A DNA stretch of 64,000 bases from Arthrobacter cupressi (GTDB lineage: Bacteria > Actinomycetota > Actinomycetes > Actinomycetales > Micrococcaceae), in the NCBI RefSeq assembly GCF_900099975.1, contig NZ_FNEI01000001.1, forward strand, positions 186,001 through 250,000, given 5' to 3'. Position 1 is the stretch's first letter. Each line of letters begins with the position of its first letter. Positions 35,363 through 45,231 of this stretch are shown one piece after another. A model generated the notes under the pieces. The model worked only from the letters and a program-made list of their open reading frames with translations. It did not search any database and was not told the DNA's origin. The position numbers and the translations under genes are program-made.

Positions 35363-35980
35363 TCAGGACGCCGCGATGTGCCGTTCGATGATGGCCGCGA
35401 TCTCCGTGTGCCCGTGCTTGCGCGCGAGTTCCAGGGGAGTGACGCCGCGCTCGTCCGTCATGCCCGGTTTGGCGCCGTGCCGCAGCAGCAGGGTGACGAT
35501 TTCCTGGGCTACCGGGCCGCCGTCGTTGAGGATGATTGCCTCAATGAGCGCGGTCCAGCCGAGGGTGTTGGTCAGGTTCACGTTGATGCGGGTGTTCTCC
35601 AGCAGGTACCTCACCACCTCCACATGGCCCTTTTCGGCCGCCGGGGTCAGGCCGTTGCCGCCGAAGCGGGTGAGGCGCTTGAGGTCGCAGCCGGCGTCCA
35701 CCATGGTCTTCACGAGCTCGAGATCGTTGTGGATGCAGCCGTGGATGAAGGGGTTGAAGCAGGTCTGGTCCTGGGCGTCGATGTCCACGCCCGCCGCGAT
35801 GAGCGCGCGGACCACGTCCAGGTGGCCGCCGCGGGCGGCGCGGAGGATCGCCGTCGCCTCTTCGCGGTCGACGGCGTCCTTGTCGGCTCCGTCGGCGAGG
35901 GCGGCTTTGACCGCGTCCAGTTCGCCCGCTGCCGCGGCTTCGAGGTAGCGCTCGTCAACGGTCAGGGTAGTGGTTTCCAT
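35363..35980 (-). CDS. ankyrin-repeat protein
   Basis: A 205-residue cytoplasmic protein built of about five ankyrin repeats, for example GHLDVVRALIAAGVDIDAQD and GHVEVVRYLLENTRINVN. It has no signal, membrane segment or catalytic domain, so it probably binds another protein. GGAGGAA precedes the ATG. It lies on the same strand as and 90 nt upstream of the DGPF-ECF42 pair; co-transcription is possible. Confidence 0.88.
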   Translation of the reverse strand: METTTLTVDERYLEAAAAGELDAVKAALADGADKDAVDREEATAILRAARGGHLDVVRALIAAGVDIDAQDQTCFNPFIHGCIHNDLELVKTMVDAGCDLKRLTRFGGNGLTPAAEKGHVEVVRYLLENTRINVNLTNTLGWTALIEAIILNDGGPVAQEIVTLLLRHGAKPGMTDERGVTPLELARKHGHTEIAAIIERHIAAS

Positions 35981-36096
35981 GCGTTCCTCCAGGTGACGCG
36001 GTCCTGGGGTGGCAGGACGATCTTGGCATACGTGTCAGCGGTCCTCGGGGTCACGCACGGGGCGTCCGTGCGAACGGGAGGACCTTCTGTTCAAAA

Positions 36097-36118
36097 TGGT
36101 ATACCAAACGGGTATTCT
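36097..36118 (+). promoter_or_regulatory. TGGTATACCA palindrome and -10 box of leaderless deaminase transcript
   Basis: The perfect 10-bp palindrome TGGTATACCA (36097-36106) lies 6 bp before TATTCT (36113-36118), which itself is 6 nt before ATG 36125. The palindrome falls in the promoter spacer and resembles half-sites bound by GntR/FCD-type repressors, so repression by steric block is likely. Confidence 0.5.
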
Positions 36119-36124
36119 GGCGGA

Positions 36125-36637
36125 ATGACACCTTCTGCAGCCCCGCCCGGCCTCACTCCCGACGAGCTCGCCCACCTCCGCCGCTGCGTGGAGCTGGCAC
36201 GCGAGGGGCTCGACGCCGGGGACGAACCGTTCGGCTCGCTCCTCGTGGACTCGTCCGGCACGGTCCGTTTCGAAGACCGGAACCGGGTGGCCGGCGGCGA
36301 CGCCACCCGCCACCCGGAATTCGAGATCGCCCGCTGGGCCGCCGAACACCTCAGCGAAGCCGAGCGCCGCAGCAGCGTGGTGTACACCTCGGGCGAACAC
36401 TGCCCCATGTGCAGTGCTGCCCACGCCTGGGTGGGGCTCGGCCGGATCGTCTATGCCAGCAGCTCCGAACAGCTCACCGCGTGGCGCGCTGGATGGGGCC
36501 TGGCCGCCGGTCCCGTGGCGGCCCTCCCCATCCAGGCTGTTGCTCCCGGCATCCCCGTGGCCGGCCCCGCGCCGGAATTGGAAGAGGAGATCCGGGAGCT
36601 GCACCGCGCCCTCACGGAGCGCCGCCAGGCCGGCTGA
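36125..36637 (+). CDS. nucleoside deaminase (CDA-fold)
   Basis: A 170-residue zinc deaminase of the cytidine/guanine-deaminase superfamily. The first zinc motif, usually H-A-E, reads HPEFEIARW here (H with E two residues later), and PCxxC appears as EHCPMCSAAH, so the metal site is complete. The substrate (guanine, cytosine or a modified base) cannot be decided. The start is leaderless from TATTCT, with an operator-like palindrome upstream, so expression is probably controlled by a small-molecule-responsive repressor. Confidence 0.82.
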   Translation: MTPSAAPPGLTPDELAHLRRCVELAREGLDAGDEPFGSLLVDSSGTVRFEDRNRVAGGDATRHPEFEIARWAAEHLSEAERRSSVVYTSGEHCPMCSAAHAWVGLGRIVYASSSEQLTAWRAGWGLAAGPVAALPIQAVAPGIPVAGPAPELEEEIRELHRALTERRQAG

Positions 36638-36660
36638 GCGCCGCGCGGCAGGCTAGGCGC

Positions 36661-37773
36661 CTACGCCCCCACCTCGAAGCGCGCCACCGCGAGGTCATCG
36701 AGCACGTCCGGATCCACGTCAACGCCGAGCCCGGGCTTGTCCGATACCAGCACCTCCGGAATCCGGAACTCCAGGTTGCCCGGTTCACGTGAGAACTTCA
36801 CCGGCCCCGAGAGCTCGGTGGACACGATGGCCGGGTGCGCCAGGGCCAGGTGGTAGCCGGCGGCGGACGCGATGCTGGTCTCCAACATGGAGCCGATCTG
36901 CACGGAGAACCCGGCCAGCTCGGCCTGGGTGGCCAGGCGGTGGCAGGCCCGGATGCCGCCGCTCTTCTGCAGTTTCAGGTTCACCATGTCCACGCTGCGG
37001 GCCTTCACGAACCGGGCCAGGTCGCCCTGCGTCACAACGGCCTCATCCGCCATGAGCCGCACGCTTACCTGGGCGCGGATCAGCTCGAAACCGTCCACGT
37101 CGTCGGCCCGGATGGGCTGCTCCACCCAGTCGATCCCGAACGGTTCCAGCTCCCGGATCATGGCGATCGCCGTCGCCGGATCCCCCCAGCCCTGGTTCGC
37201 GTCCACCCGGATCGCAAGGTCGTGCCCGATTGCCGCGCGTACCGCCCGGACGCGTTCGACGTCGAGCCCGTCCTTCCCGCCCAGCTTCATCTTCAGGTGC
37301 CGGAAGCCTTCCTCCCGCGCCCGGACGGCCTGCTCCGCGAGGACCTCGGGAGCGAGGATGCTCATGACCCGCGCGATGGTGGGGTTCTCCGGCTTCCGCC
37401 CGCCCAGCAGGCTGTACACCGGCCGTCCGGCGGCCTTGCCCGCCAGGTCCCAGCACGCGATGTCCACGGCCGCCTTCGCCGAGCCGTTGTTCTTCATCGC
37501 GGAGTCCATGCGCTGGTGGATCGCGGTGATGTCGAAGGGATCGAGCCCGACGACGGCGGGCAGCAGTTCGGTGCGGAGCGCCTCGACCGCTCCTCCCGGA
37601 GTTTCCCCGGTGACGTGCGCGTCCGGGACGCTTTCGCCGTAGCCAACCAGGCCGTCGTCGGTCTCGAGGGCGAGCACGATGCTCGGCATGGTGGCGTAGG
37701 TGTCGTATGCCACCACGAACGGTTCCTTGAGCGGGACGTCGATGCGGGTGATGGTCGCTTTAGTGATCTTCAT
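36661..37773 (-). CDS. enolase-superfamily dipeptide epimerase / N-acylamino-acid racemase-like enzyme
   Basis: A 370-residue member of the muconate-lactonizing subgroup. The catalytic K161-x-K163 (HLKMKLGG), metal ligands D191 (RVDANQGW), E218 (WVEQP) and D243 (MADEAV) and the second lysine region NLKLQKSGG are all present, so it should be an active two-lysine racemase or epimerase. Such enzymes act on dipeptides, N-succinylamino acids or o-succinylbenzoate precursors. It is the last gene of an operon with an amino-acid ABC transporter and a GNAT acyltransferase, which favours amino-acid derivative metabolism over menaquinone synthesis. Confidence 0.85.
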   Translation of the reverse strand: MKITKATITRIDVPLKEPFVVAYDTYATMPSIVLALETDDGLVGYGESVPDAHVTGETPGGAVEALRTELLPAVVGLDPFDITAIHQRMDSAMKNNGSAKAAVDIACWDLAGKAAGRPVYSLLGGRKPENPTIARVMSILAPEVLAEQAVRAREEGFRHLKMKLGGKDGLDVERVRAVRAAIGHDLAIRVDANQGWGDPATAIAMIRELEPFGIDWVEQPIRADDVDGFELIRAQVSVRLMADEAVVTQGDLARFVKARSVDMVNLKLQKSGGIRACHRLATQAELAGFSVQIGSMLETSIASAAGYHLALAHPAIVSTELSGPVKFSREPGNLEFRIPEVLVSDKPGLGVDVDPDVLDDLAVARFEVGA

Positions 37774-37813
37774 TCGGTGCCTTTCAAGGAGCGGGCTTGC
37801 GGGTAGCGGGCGT

Positions 37814-38574
<761 letters not shown>

Positions 38575-38578
<4 letters not shown>

Positions 38579-39555
38579 CGCTTGCTCCTTTGAATGCGGT
38601 TTTGCATGATGCGGCTGAGCAGGGTGGGAGCCTGCGCTGCGGTGCCGCGGCCGTAGTGGCGCTCCAAGTAGTACTGCGGCACGGACAGCACCGAGGTGAG
38701 GAAGAGGTACCAGGCGCTGACCACCAGCAGCAGTTCCACCTGGCGCAGGTTCTGCGAGGAGATCTGCGTGGCCACCGTGTACAGCTCCAGCACCGCGATC
38801 ACGGACAGCAGCGAGGTCTGCTTCAGCATGGAGATGGTCTCGTTGCCCATTGGCGGGATGATGACCCGCATCGCCTGCGGCAGCACCACCTTGAACAAGG
38901 TGTACGCCGGCGACATCCCCAGTGACGCCGCCGCCTCATGCTGGCCGGGGTCCACCGAGAGCATGCCGCTGCGGATGATTTCCGCCGAGTACGCGGCCTG
39001 GTTCAGCGTCAGGGCGAGCAGGCCGGCGACGAACGCGGGCACCAGGGTGTTGGTGTCCACGGAGAAGATGGTGAAATCCGTGAAGGGGACGCCGAGGCTG
39101 ATCTGCGAGTACAGCAGGCCCAGGTAGCCCCAGAAGACGATCTGGATCAGCAGCGGCGTGCCGCGGAACACCCACACGTACAGCCAGGCGAAGGCGTTCA
39201 TCACAGGGTTCCTGGACAGCCGCATCACGGCCAGCAGCACGCCCAGCACGGTGGAAACCAGCATCGCGATGACGGTGACCAGCAGGCTCAGCCCCACGCC
39301 GTTGATGATCTTCGGGTTGAACAGGTACGTGGCGATCGTGGAGTGCTCGATGTTCGGGTTCGTCCACAGCGAGGCGAACAGCCCCGCCAGGGCGAGCACC
39401 AGGACGCCAGCCACCACCCAGCGCCACGGGTGGCGCAAGGGGATCGCGACGACGTCGTCCTCCACTTCCGGGGCGACGGCGGCACCCGGCCCGGCCGCCT
39501 TCGCCGTGGCCGCCTTAGTGGTCGGGACCGCACTGCTCACATGACCGTTGCTCAC
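38575..39555 (-). CDS. polar amino-acid ABC transporter, permease
   Basis: A 326-residue HisM-type permease with a soluble N-terminal 40 residues, about six membrane segments, and the EAA loop HEAAASLGMSPAYTLFKVVLPQA that contacts the ATPase. Only one permease gene is present, so it probably forms a homodimer. The start is GTG 39555, overlapping the stop of the binding-protein gene (GTGA), with translational coupling to both neighbours. Confidence 0.92.
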
Positions 39556-40493
39556 TTGACGTCCTTGCCGAGGTTCATGCCGGCCGTCTTGACGGAGTAG
39601 TCGGAGAGCTCGTACTTCTTCAGGATCTCCTCGTACGTGCCGTCCTTGATGATCGCCTCCATGGCCAGCAGGAGCGCCTTGCTGAGCCCGGCGTCCTTCT
39701 TCAGCACGCCGATGCCCGTGTACACGGGGTTGTAGCCGGCCGGGTTGGCTGGGTCGCGCACGATGTCGAACACCTTGCCGTCGCCCGCGGTCTTCGCCGC
39801 GTAGGCCGCCGGGGCGGAATCGACGACGTCGGCGCTCGCCTTTCCGGCGCGGACCGCCGTCTGCACGTCGGTCTCCAGCGGGAGTTCGGTGACGTTGATC
39901 GGGTCCGAGCCCTTGTCCTTGCACTGCTGCTCGTAGCTGCGCAGGATGTCGCCCTGCACGGTGGCCTTCTGGACGGCGACGGTCTTGCCGCACAGATCCA
40001 GCGCCGTGGTGATGTTCTCCGGGTTGCCCTCGCGGACCAGGATGGAGAAACCGGCGTGCAGGTAGTCCACGAAGTCCAGGGTCTTCTGGCGTTCCGGGGT
40101 GTCGTTCATGCCGGACATGATGATGTCGTTCTTGCCCGACTGCAGGGACGGGATGATGCTGTCGAAGGCCTGCTTCTGCAGCTCCAGCTTTACCCCGAGC
40201 TTGGCGCCCAGGGCTGCGGCGAGGTCCACGTCCAGGCCGGTGAGGTTCTGGTTCTCGTCGAACATTTCCAGCGGTGGGTATGGGATGTCCGAGGCCACCT
40301 TGATGACGCCGGCGCTCTTGAAGCGCTCCGGGAGGGCGGCCGCGGCGGCGGGATCGGCGTCGGCGGTTGAGACGGGCTTGGCCGTTTCGGCGGGGGTGGC
40401 TGCACCGCCGCAGGCGCTCAGGCCGAGCACCAGCGGGAGGGCGGCGGCGCAGAGCAGGTGGCGCAGGGAAAGTTTGCTGGTGGAGGCGTTCAT
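39552..40493 (-). CDS. amino-acid ABC transporter substrate-binding lipoprotein
   Basis: A 313-residue family-3 solute-binding protein. The signal peptide ends in the lipobox LSAC (C28), so it is anchored outside the membrane. The binding core starts with VIKVASDIPYPPLEMFDENQ and includes the typical QxFDSIIPSLQSGKNDIIMSG segment. AGGAG lies before the ATG. The ligand is an amino acid or derivative; from the operon, an N-acyl or D-amino acid or dipeptide is possible. Confidence 0.92.
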   Translation of the reverse strand: MNASTSKLSLRHLLCAAALPLVLGLSACGGAATPAETAKPVSTADADPAAAAALPERFKSAGVIKVASDIPYPPLEMFDENQNLTGLDVDLAAALGAKLGVKLELQKQAFDSIIPSLQSGKNDIIMSGMNDTPERQKTLDFVDYLHAGFSILVREGNPENITTALDLCGKTVAVQKATVQGDILRSYEQQCKDKGSDPINVTELPLETDVQTAVRAGKASADVVDSAPAAYAAKTAGDGKVFDIVRDPANPAGYNPVYTGIGVLKKDAGLSKALLLAMEAIIKDGTYEEILKKYELSDYSVKTAGMNLGKDVK

Positions 40494-40541
40494 GGGGGGA
40501 CTCCTAGGTGGGCGGTTCGGGGTGGCTGGCGGCTGAGCTGG

Positions 40542-41411
40542 TTACTTGCTGAGCCGGTACCAACCGGTGCGGGTGACGCCGTCGGCCTGGTATCCGGCAG
40601 CGAAGGCGGTTTCGAAGGATTCGCGCATGGTGATGCGCCAGAGCGCGGCCTGTTCGGGGTCGGAGGCACGCAGGGCCACGATGTCCCGGGGCGCGCGGCA
40701 CCAGAGGGTGTCGTCGGCTGTGCTGTCATTCGAACGGAGGAGCTGCGGCTCGCCGTCGGGCCCGTGCTTCAGGATGGTTGTGGCACCCAACTCCGGGAGT
40801 TCGACGTCGCGGGGTGTGCCTTCGCCGCAGGCGATGCTCGTTTCGGAGGAGAGCGGCCAGACGGCCACGAGGCGGTCGCTTTCGTCGTTGGCGTTGATCT
40901 CGTCCTCCATCAGGCCGTAGAAGTTCCGCTCGTACTGGCGGACGTGGGCGCCGAGCTTGCTGAGGTTGAAGCGGGCGTTGCGGCTGACGAGCGGATCGAA
41001 GGTCCAGGTCATGGTTTCGATGCCGCGGTCCAGGGACCAGGCGCGCTGGTGTTGCTTGAGGGCGAAGCCGACGCCTTTGTCCGCGATGCCGGGGGCCACG
41101 CCCGCGATGAACGAGTAGGTGGCCGTGTCGCCAGGTGTGACGATCGCGACGGCGGCCCCGCAGAGAGTGCCGTCCGGCAGGTAGGCGGCGGAGATGTTGC
41201 AGCCGGCGTGCGAGATCGCGCGCAGGATGTCGAAGGGGACGGGGGCGCCGTGCGGGGACGTGCCCCAGATGCTGACGAGCAGGCCTTCGATGTCCCGGAG
41301 CTTTTCACGGTCCGTCTCTTCGATGACCGTGACGCCGGCCCGTTCGGCGGCCGCGGTGGCCGCTTCCCTGGCGTGGCGTGCTGCGGGATGTGCTTCAAGG
41401 GTGAGTGACAT
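40542..41411 (-). CDS. GNAT-family acyltransferase (COG3375-like)
   Basis: A 289-residue predicted acyltransferase whose central region (about 60-190) has the GNAT pattern: substrate strand, AAVAIVTPGDTATYSFIAGVAPGIADKGVGFALK with the acyl-CoA pyrophosphate loop, then TMTWTFDPLVSRNARFN. This longer GNAT group often neighbours N-succinylamino-acid racemases. As the first gene of the operon (GGAGG before the ATG) it may acylate the amino acid taken up by the ABC system so that the enolase-superfamily enzyme can racemise it; no deacylase is seen here. Confidence 0.75.
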   Translation of the reverse strand: MSLTLEAHPAARHAREAATAAAERAGVTVIEETDREKLRDIEGLLVSIWGTSPHGAPVPFDILRAISHAGCNISAAYLPDGTLCGAAVAIVTPGDTATYSFIAGVAPGIADKGVGFALKQHQRAWSLDRGIETMTWTFDPLVSRNARFNLSKLGAHVRQYERNFYGLMEDEINANDESDRLVAVWPLSSETSIACGEGTPRDVELPELGATTILKHGPDGEPQLLRSNDSTADDTLWCRAPRDIVALRASDPEQAALWRITMRESFETAFAAGYQADGVTRTGWYRLSK

Positions 41412-41451
41412 TCCTCCACTATGACGAGGCTCCAGCACCGATGGCTTTAGC

Positions 41452-41470
41452 GTGCAGCACCAAGCTGCAC
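41452..41470. promoter_or_regulatory. inverted repeat between GNAT operon and pucR-like gene
   Basis: GTGCAGC-ACCAA-GCTGCAC is a perfect 7-bp inverted repeat midway in the 103-bp divergent gap. It is a good candidate operator for the PucR-type regulator encoded next to it. Confidence 0.5.
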
Positions 41471-41501
41471 CGATGAACTTGTTGTTTCCCACAAGGGCGG
41501 C

Positions 41502-41507
41502 TAGTTT
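41502..41507 (+). promoter_or_regulatory. -10 box of leaderless pucR-like transcript
   Basis: TAGTTT lies 7 nt before ATG 41515 with no ribosome-binding site. Confidence 0.45.
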
Positions 41508-41514
41508 GCTGGGC

Positions 41515-43260
41515 ATGGCTTCGTACCCCTCCGCGTCCTCCCGGCCCGCCGGCCAGTCCCGCCAGATCCCTCTGCAGGAACTGCTGAAGGTGCTGGACGG
41601 CTCGGGCCTGCGCATCCGCACGCACGGCCCGACGCCGGAACTCGCCCTACTGAGTCCCGGCCTGTACGACCCCACCGCCGAGCTCGAATCCCTTCCGGGC
41701 GGCATCCTCCTCGGCATCGGCCTGGACCCCGCGGGACCGCGCACCGCCGTCGTGGTGGAAGAAGCGGCGGCCGCCGGTTTCGCGGCGCTCGTGGTGAAGG
41801 GCGCGTCGGACGATGGCCTCGCTCCGGACGGCCTCGCTCCGGATGGCCTCAAGGAGCTGGCCGCCGCGGCGGACCGGGCCGGCGTCGCGCTGCTGGTGGT
41901 GGAAGACGGGGTGTCCTGGCGGCAACTGGACGGACTGCTCGAATCCGCCGTCGGGACGCTTGCGGAGGCGAACAGCTCGCTGGTGCCGCTCGGCGTCGGG
42001 GACCTGTTCGCGCTGGCCAACGCCATCGCCGCGATGGTGGGCGGCGCCACCACCATCGAGAACCTGCAGGAACAGATCCTGGCCTACTCCACCCTGCCGG
42101 GCCAGCCCATCGACGAGGACCGCCGCAGCGGCATCCTGGGCCGGCAGGTTCCCTACCTCCCGGAGAACGCCGGCCAGTACGCGGCGGTGTTCCGGGCAGA
42201 GGGCGCCGTGCACATCGAGGGCGTGGGCGAAGCCGCCATGGACCGCCTGGCCATCGCCGTCCGCGCCGGGAGCCAGCCGCTCGGGTCCATCTGGGTGGTG
42301 GATGCGGAAGGCGCCTTCGACGCCGAGGCCAAACGCGCCCTGGAGAGCGCCGCCGACATTGCCGCGCTGCACATGCTCCGCGCCCGCAGCAGTTACGACC
42401 TCGCCCGCCAGCAACGCGCCGAACTCCTGCGCCGCCTCCTGGAGAGCGACAGCGACGCCCAGCTCGTGGCGGAGCAGCTGGCGCTCGGACGCCAAGGCCC
42501 GTTCGCCGTCGTCGCCTTCCAGGCGGAGGTGGTGCCCGGCTCGGAGGAGATTGCGCTGGCCCGCGTGCTGGACCTGGTGACCACGCAATGCGAGGCGTAC
42601 CGGCAAGGAACCCAGTGCGTGATGATTGGCACCACCATCTACGCCCTGTTCACCGAGGCGGGGGCGGCAGCGCTGCCGCAGATCGGGACCCTGGCGCGGC
42701 GGCTGATCGATCGGGCCGCCGCGTCGCTGCGGCTGGAGCTGCGGGTCGCGCTGGGCACGCCGGTCGCCGCGGTGAACGAGATCAGCCGCTCAAAGTACGA
42801 CGCCGACCTGGTGCTTCTGATGCTGGCCGACGGCGGGCGCGGGGCCGGGGCTGTTGGGGCAGGGCCTGCTTCCGGCGGCGGGACCGGCAGCGGGTTTGCC
42901 AGCGCGGCGGAGCTGCGCAGCCGCCTCACCCTGCTGGATGTGGCGGCGCTGTTCCGCAGCAAGCCCCGGCTGATGTCTCCGGCCGCGGCCGCCATGCTGG
43001 AACACGACGCCCGCTCCGGCACCGACTACGCGAAGACCCTGCGCACGTACCTGGCCTTCTCCTGCGACTCGGCCAAGACCGCGCACGCCCTGTCGCTGCA
43101 CCAGAACACCCTGCGTTACCGGCTGCGGAGGATGGAGGAAATCTTCGGCATCGACCCCGCCCAGCCGGACGACATGCTGGTCCTGTGGCTGAGCCTGGCC
43201 GTGCAGGAACTCGATGGGCCCTGGTCCGCGGACATTCTGCTGGATCACACGGCTGGTTAG
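41515..43260 (+). CDS. PucR-family transcriptional regulator
   Basis: A 581-residue regulator. An N-terminal PucR ligand-sensing domain (about 15-145), a GAF-like middle (about 160-290) and the C-terminal helix-turn-helix of the PucR/CdaR type (about 525-570, SLHQNTLRYRLRRMEEIFGID) are visible. These proteins usually activate neighbouring catabolic operons, so the divergent GNAT-ABC-racemase operon is the likely target. A 15-bp in-frame tandem duplication (41812-41850) gives DGLAPDGLAPDGL. A Gly/Ala-rich insert at about 445-465 follows the GAF region. Confidence 0.88.
   Translation: MASYPSASSRPAGQSRQIPLQELLKVLDGSGLRIRTHGPTPELALLSPGLYDPTAELESLPGGILLGIGLDPAGPRTAVVVEEAAAAGFAALVVKGASDDGLAPDGLAPDGLKELAAAADRAGVALLVVEDGVSWRQLDGLLESAVGTLAEANSSLVPLGVGDLFALANAIAAMVGGATTIENLQEQILAYSTLPGQPIDEDRRSGILGRQVPYLPENAGQYAAVFRAEGAVHIEGVGEAAMDRLAIAVRAGSQPLGSIWVVDAEGAFDAEAKRALESAADIAALHMLRARSSYDLARQQRAELLRRLLESDSDAQLVAEQLALGRQGPFAVVAFQAEVVPGSEEIALARVLDLVTTQCEAYRQGTQCVMIGTTIYALFTEAGAAALPQIGTLARRLIDRAAASLRLELRVALGTPVAAVNEISRSKYDADLVLLMLADGGRGAGAVGAGPASGGGTGSGFASAAELRSRLTLLDVAALFRSKPRLMSPAAAAMLEHDARSGTDYAKTLRTYLAFSCDSAKTAHALSLHQNTLRYRLRRMEEIFGIDPAQPDDMLVLWLSLAVQELDGPWSADILLDHTAG
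41812..41850. repeat. 15-bp tandem duplication inside the pucR-like gene
   Basis: GATGGCCTCGCTCCG occurs twice (one base change) plus a partial third copy, encoding DGLAP repeats in frame. Confidence 0.7.
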
Positions 43261-43441
43261 ACCCGGCAGGCCCGGAACGGCGCGGCGTGCGCCGGGGTAG
43301 GCGCAGGGTGATCCAGCAGAATCGATTCGTGACCAGCCACAACGTTCGGATACCGATTGGATTTATGGCTTCTTCCGGCCCCATAACCGCCTCACAATTG
43401 AGGCATCTATTCGCTGGTCTCACGTGTCCAAGGAGACTGCC

Positions 43442-44146
43442 GTGCGCCACACGACCCGTTCCGTCGTAGCTTTGTCCCTCGTGCTCTTCCTGGGGGCGTG
43501 CGTCCAACCGTCGCCCGGGCCCAGCCCGTCGGGCGCTGACGGTGCCACGCCGGGAGGCTCGGCATCGGAGACTCCCACCACAGCGCCGTCGTCAGGTACG
43601 CCGGGGAACTCGGCGGAGACCTGGGCCGCTTACAAGACCAAGGACGACACGCTTACTTTCGAGCATCCCGCACGCTGGACGATCACGGACCCGGCAGGGC
43701 AAGCCGCAGCCGGTGGTATCTTCCTCAGCGTGGCGAACGAGGCCGGAAAGCAGTTGGCGACGCTGCGGACCAACATGGTTGCGGGCGCGGAGTGCACCAC
43801 GCGGTCGCCGTACTCGCTGCTTGATTCGCAACCGCTCCCGGCGCTGGCGCAGAAGGGAACCACGCCCCGCTTCGTCTTCGAGGGCCGGCAGGGCACGGAC
43901 CCGGCAACGCCTGGTCCCTTTGCCTACGGAATCACCTCGTCCCCCGCGCCGAGCGGTCCCGATGCCTGCCCCATCTTCCATTTCTTCACCTGGCCACCCA
44001 GCGGTGCCGCCTTTGGCGGAGCGTACAACCCGATGGAAGCCGTAGAGGGTGCGACGCCGGGACCGGATACACCCGAGGCCTACATGGAGACCCAGGAATA
44101 CAAGGACATCAAGAGGATGATCACGTCCCTGCGGCCGGTCTCCTAG
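43442..44146 (+). CDS. secreted lipoprotein, unknown function
   Basis: A 234-residue lipoprotein with a signal peptide and lipobox LGAC (C20), a Pro/Ser/Thr/Gly-rich spacer (about 22-60), and a beta-rich domain that starts TFEHPARWTITDP, a pattern common in actinobacterial surface proteins with a PsbP-like or DUF1795-like fold. I chose GTG 43442 because AAGGAG lies 7 nt before it; an upstream GTG at 43424 has no such site. Its stop shares CTAG with the stop of the convergent GntR gene. Confidence 0.75.
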   Translation: MRHTTRSVVALSLVLFLGACVQPSPGPSPSGADGATPGGSASETPTTAPSSGTPGNSAETWAAYKTKDDTLTFEHPARWTITDPAGQAAAGGIFLSVANEAGKQLATLRTNMVAGAECTTRSPYSLLDSQPLPALAQKGTTPRFVFEGRQGTDPATPGPFAYGITSSPAPSGPDACPIFHFFTWPPSGAAFGGAYNPMEAVEGATPGPDTPEAYMETQEYKDIKRMITSLRPVS

Positions 44147-44973
44147 GAGGACTGCATGACCGACAAGTGCCCGGCCTTCGCTGCCACCAGGCACTTGGCC
44201 AGGTAGAAGGGTTTGCCCGCGCGGCGCACGTACTGGGTGAGGACCAGGACCGGGTCCGAAGGGCGCAGCGCCAGCAGCTTGGCACGGCTGGGGCCGGCGG
44301 TGCTGAGGCTGATTTGGCATTCGCCCGGGCCAAGGCTCATGCCGGGACGCTCGGCGAGGATCTCAAGGAGGGTCTTGGGAGCCAGGCTGGTGCGGCCGGC
44401 GGGGTCGGCCGCGGCGGCCAGCCAGTCGCCGTCGTCGGCTGTCTCGCCGGAACCGGCTTTCTTGCCGGAATCGGGCTCCCGGCCCGCGCTGATCGGTACG
44501 TTCTCCTGCAGGTGCCCGATCGCCTCGCCGTTGCGGATCAGCACGCTTTCCCAGAGCCAGCAGTCCTCGTTGGGTTCGACGCCGATGCCCGGGGCGACGA
44601 ACTCTGAGGCCGGCTGGAACTCGGCCAGGGTGCGCTTGACCTGGACGTCCAGTTCGGAGCCGCCCAGGAGCTGGTCGAAGGGGCGGATCTTTTCGATGCC
44701 GATGCGGGGGAGCGAGTCCGCCACGAAGCGTCCGACGCCGCGGCGCGCCCGGGTGAGTCCGTCTTCCTCGAGCAGCATGAGGGCCTCGCGGATCACCGTG
44801 CGGCTGACGTCCATCATGACGCCGAGCTCGGTTTCGGTGGGCAGCAGCGAGCCGGGCTGGAGCAGCTTGGTGCGGATGGCTTCGGCGATGCGGGAGTACG
44901 CCGCCACGCGCAGGGGCTGGCCGGGCTGGGCAGTCAAAGGTCGGGACAGGAACTGGACGGCGGTGTCGCTCAC
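44143..44973 (-). CDS. GntR-family regulator (HutC/UTRA type)
   Basis: A 276-residue regulator. The N-terminal winged helix (about 20-85: LRVAAYSRIAEAIRTKLL, LPTETELGVMMDVSRTVIREAL, RRGVGRFV) is of the GntR type, and the rest fits the UTRA ligand-binding domain, interrupted at about 165-200 by a variable acidic insert. It would repress genes until a small metabolite binds. Its own promoter region contains spaced GTATCG elements and GTTGTATAAC (about 44992-45021), possible autoregulatory sites. Targets are not evident. Confidence 0.85.
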   Translation of the reverse strand: MSDTAVQFLSRPLTAQPGQPLRVAAYSRIAEAIRTKLLQPGSLLPTETELGVMMDVSRTVIREALMLLEEDGLTRARRGVGRFVADSLPRIGIEKIRPFDQLLGGSELDVQVKRTLAEFQPASEFVAPGIGVEPNEDCWLWESVLIRNGEAIGHLQENVPISAGREPDSGKKAGSGETADDGDWLAAAADPAGRTSLAPKTLLEILAERPGMSLGPGECQISLSTAGPSRAKLLALRPSDPVLVLTQYVRRAGKPFYLAKCLVAAKAGHLSVMQSS

Positions 44974-45105
44974 GGGGCCTCGCTTGGATGGGGTATCGCC
45001 ACTGTATCGGGGTTGTATAACTAATCAAATCCAGCCCTCGGACCGGGCAGGAAAGACGGTCGGATGCCGTCCAAATCGCGCCTTCGATTGACCCGCGGCG
45101 GCATA

Positions 45106-45134
45106 TTGACTCGGTCTTGGGGCAGGCCTACCCT
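45106..45134 (+). promoter_or_regulatory. sigma-A-like promoter of the DUF1326-DUF2182 operon
   Basis: TTGACT and TACCCT separated by 17 bp, about 98 bp before the DUF1326 start. The -35 match is good. Confidence 0.55.
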
Positions 45135-45231
45135 CTGCCTTAACGGGGGCTTGTGACCCCGTTTCTTCAGTGTTCGGCGCTGCGTCTGGGGGCGCTCCGG
45201 TCGGCGATAGAGCCAGCGAGGAGGGTCCTAA

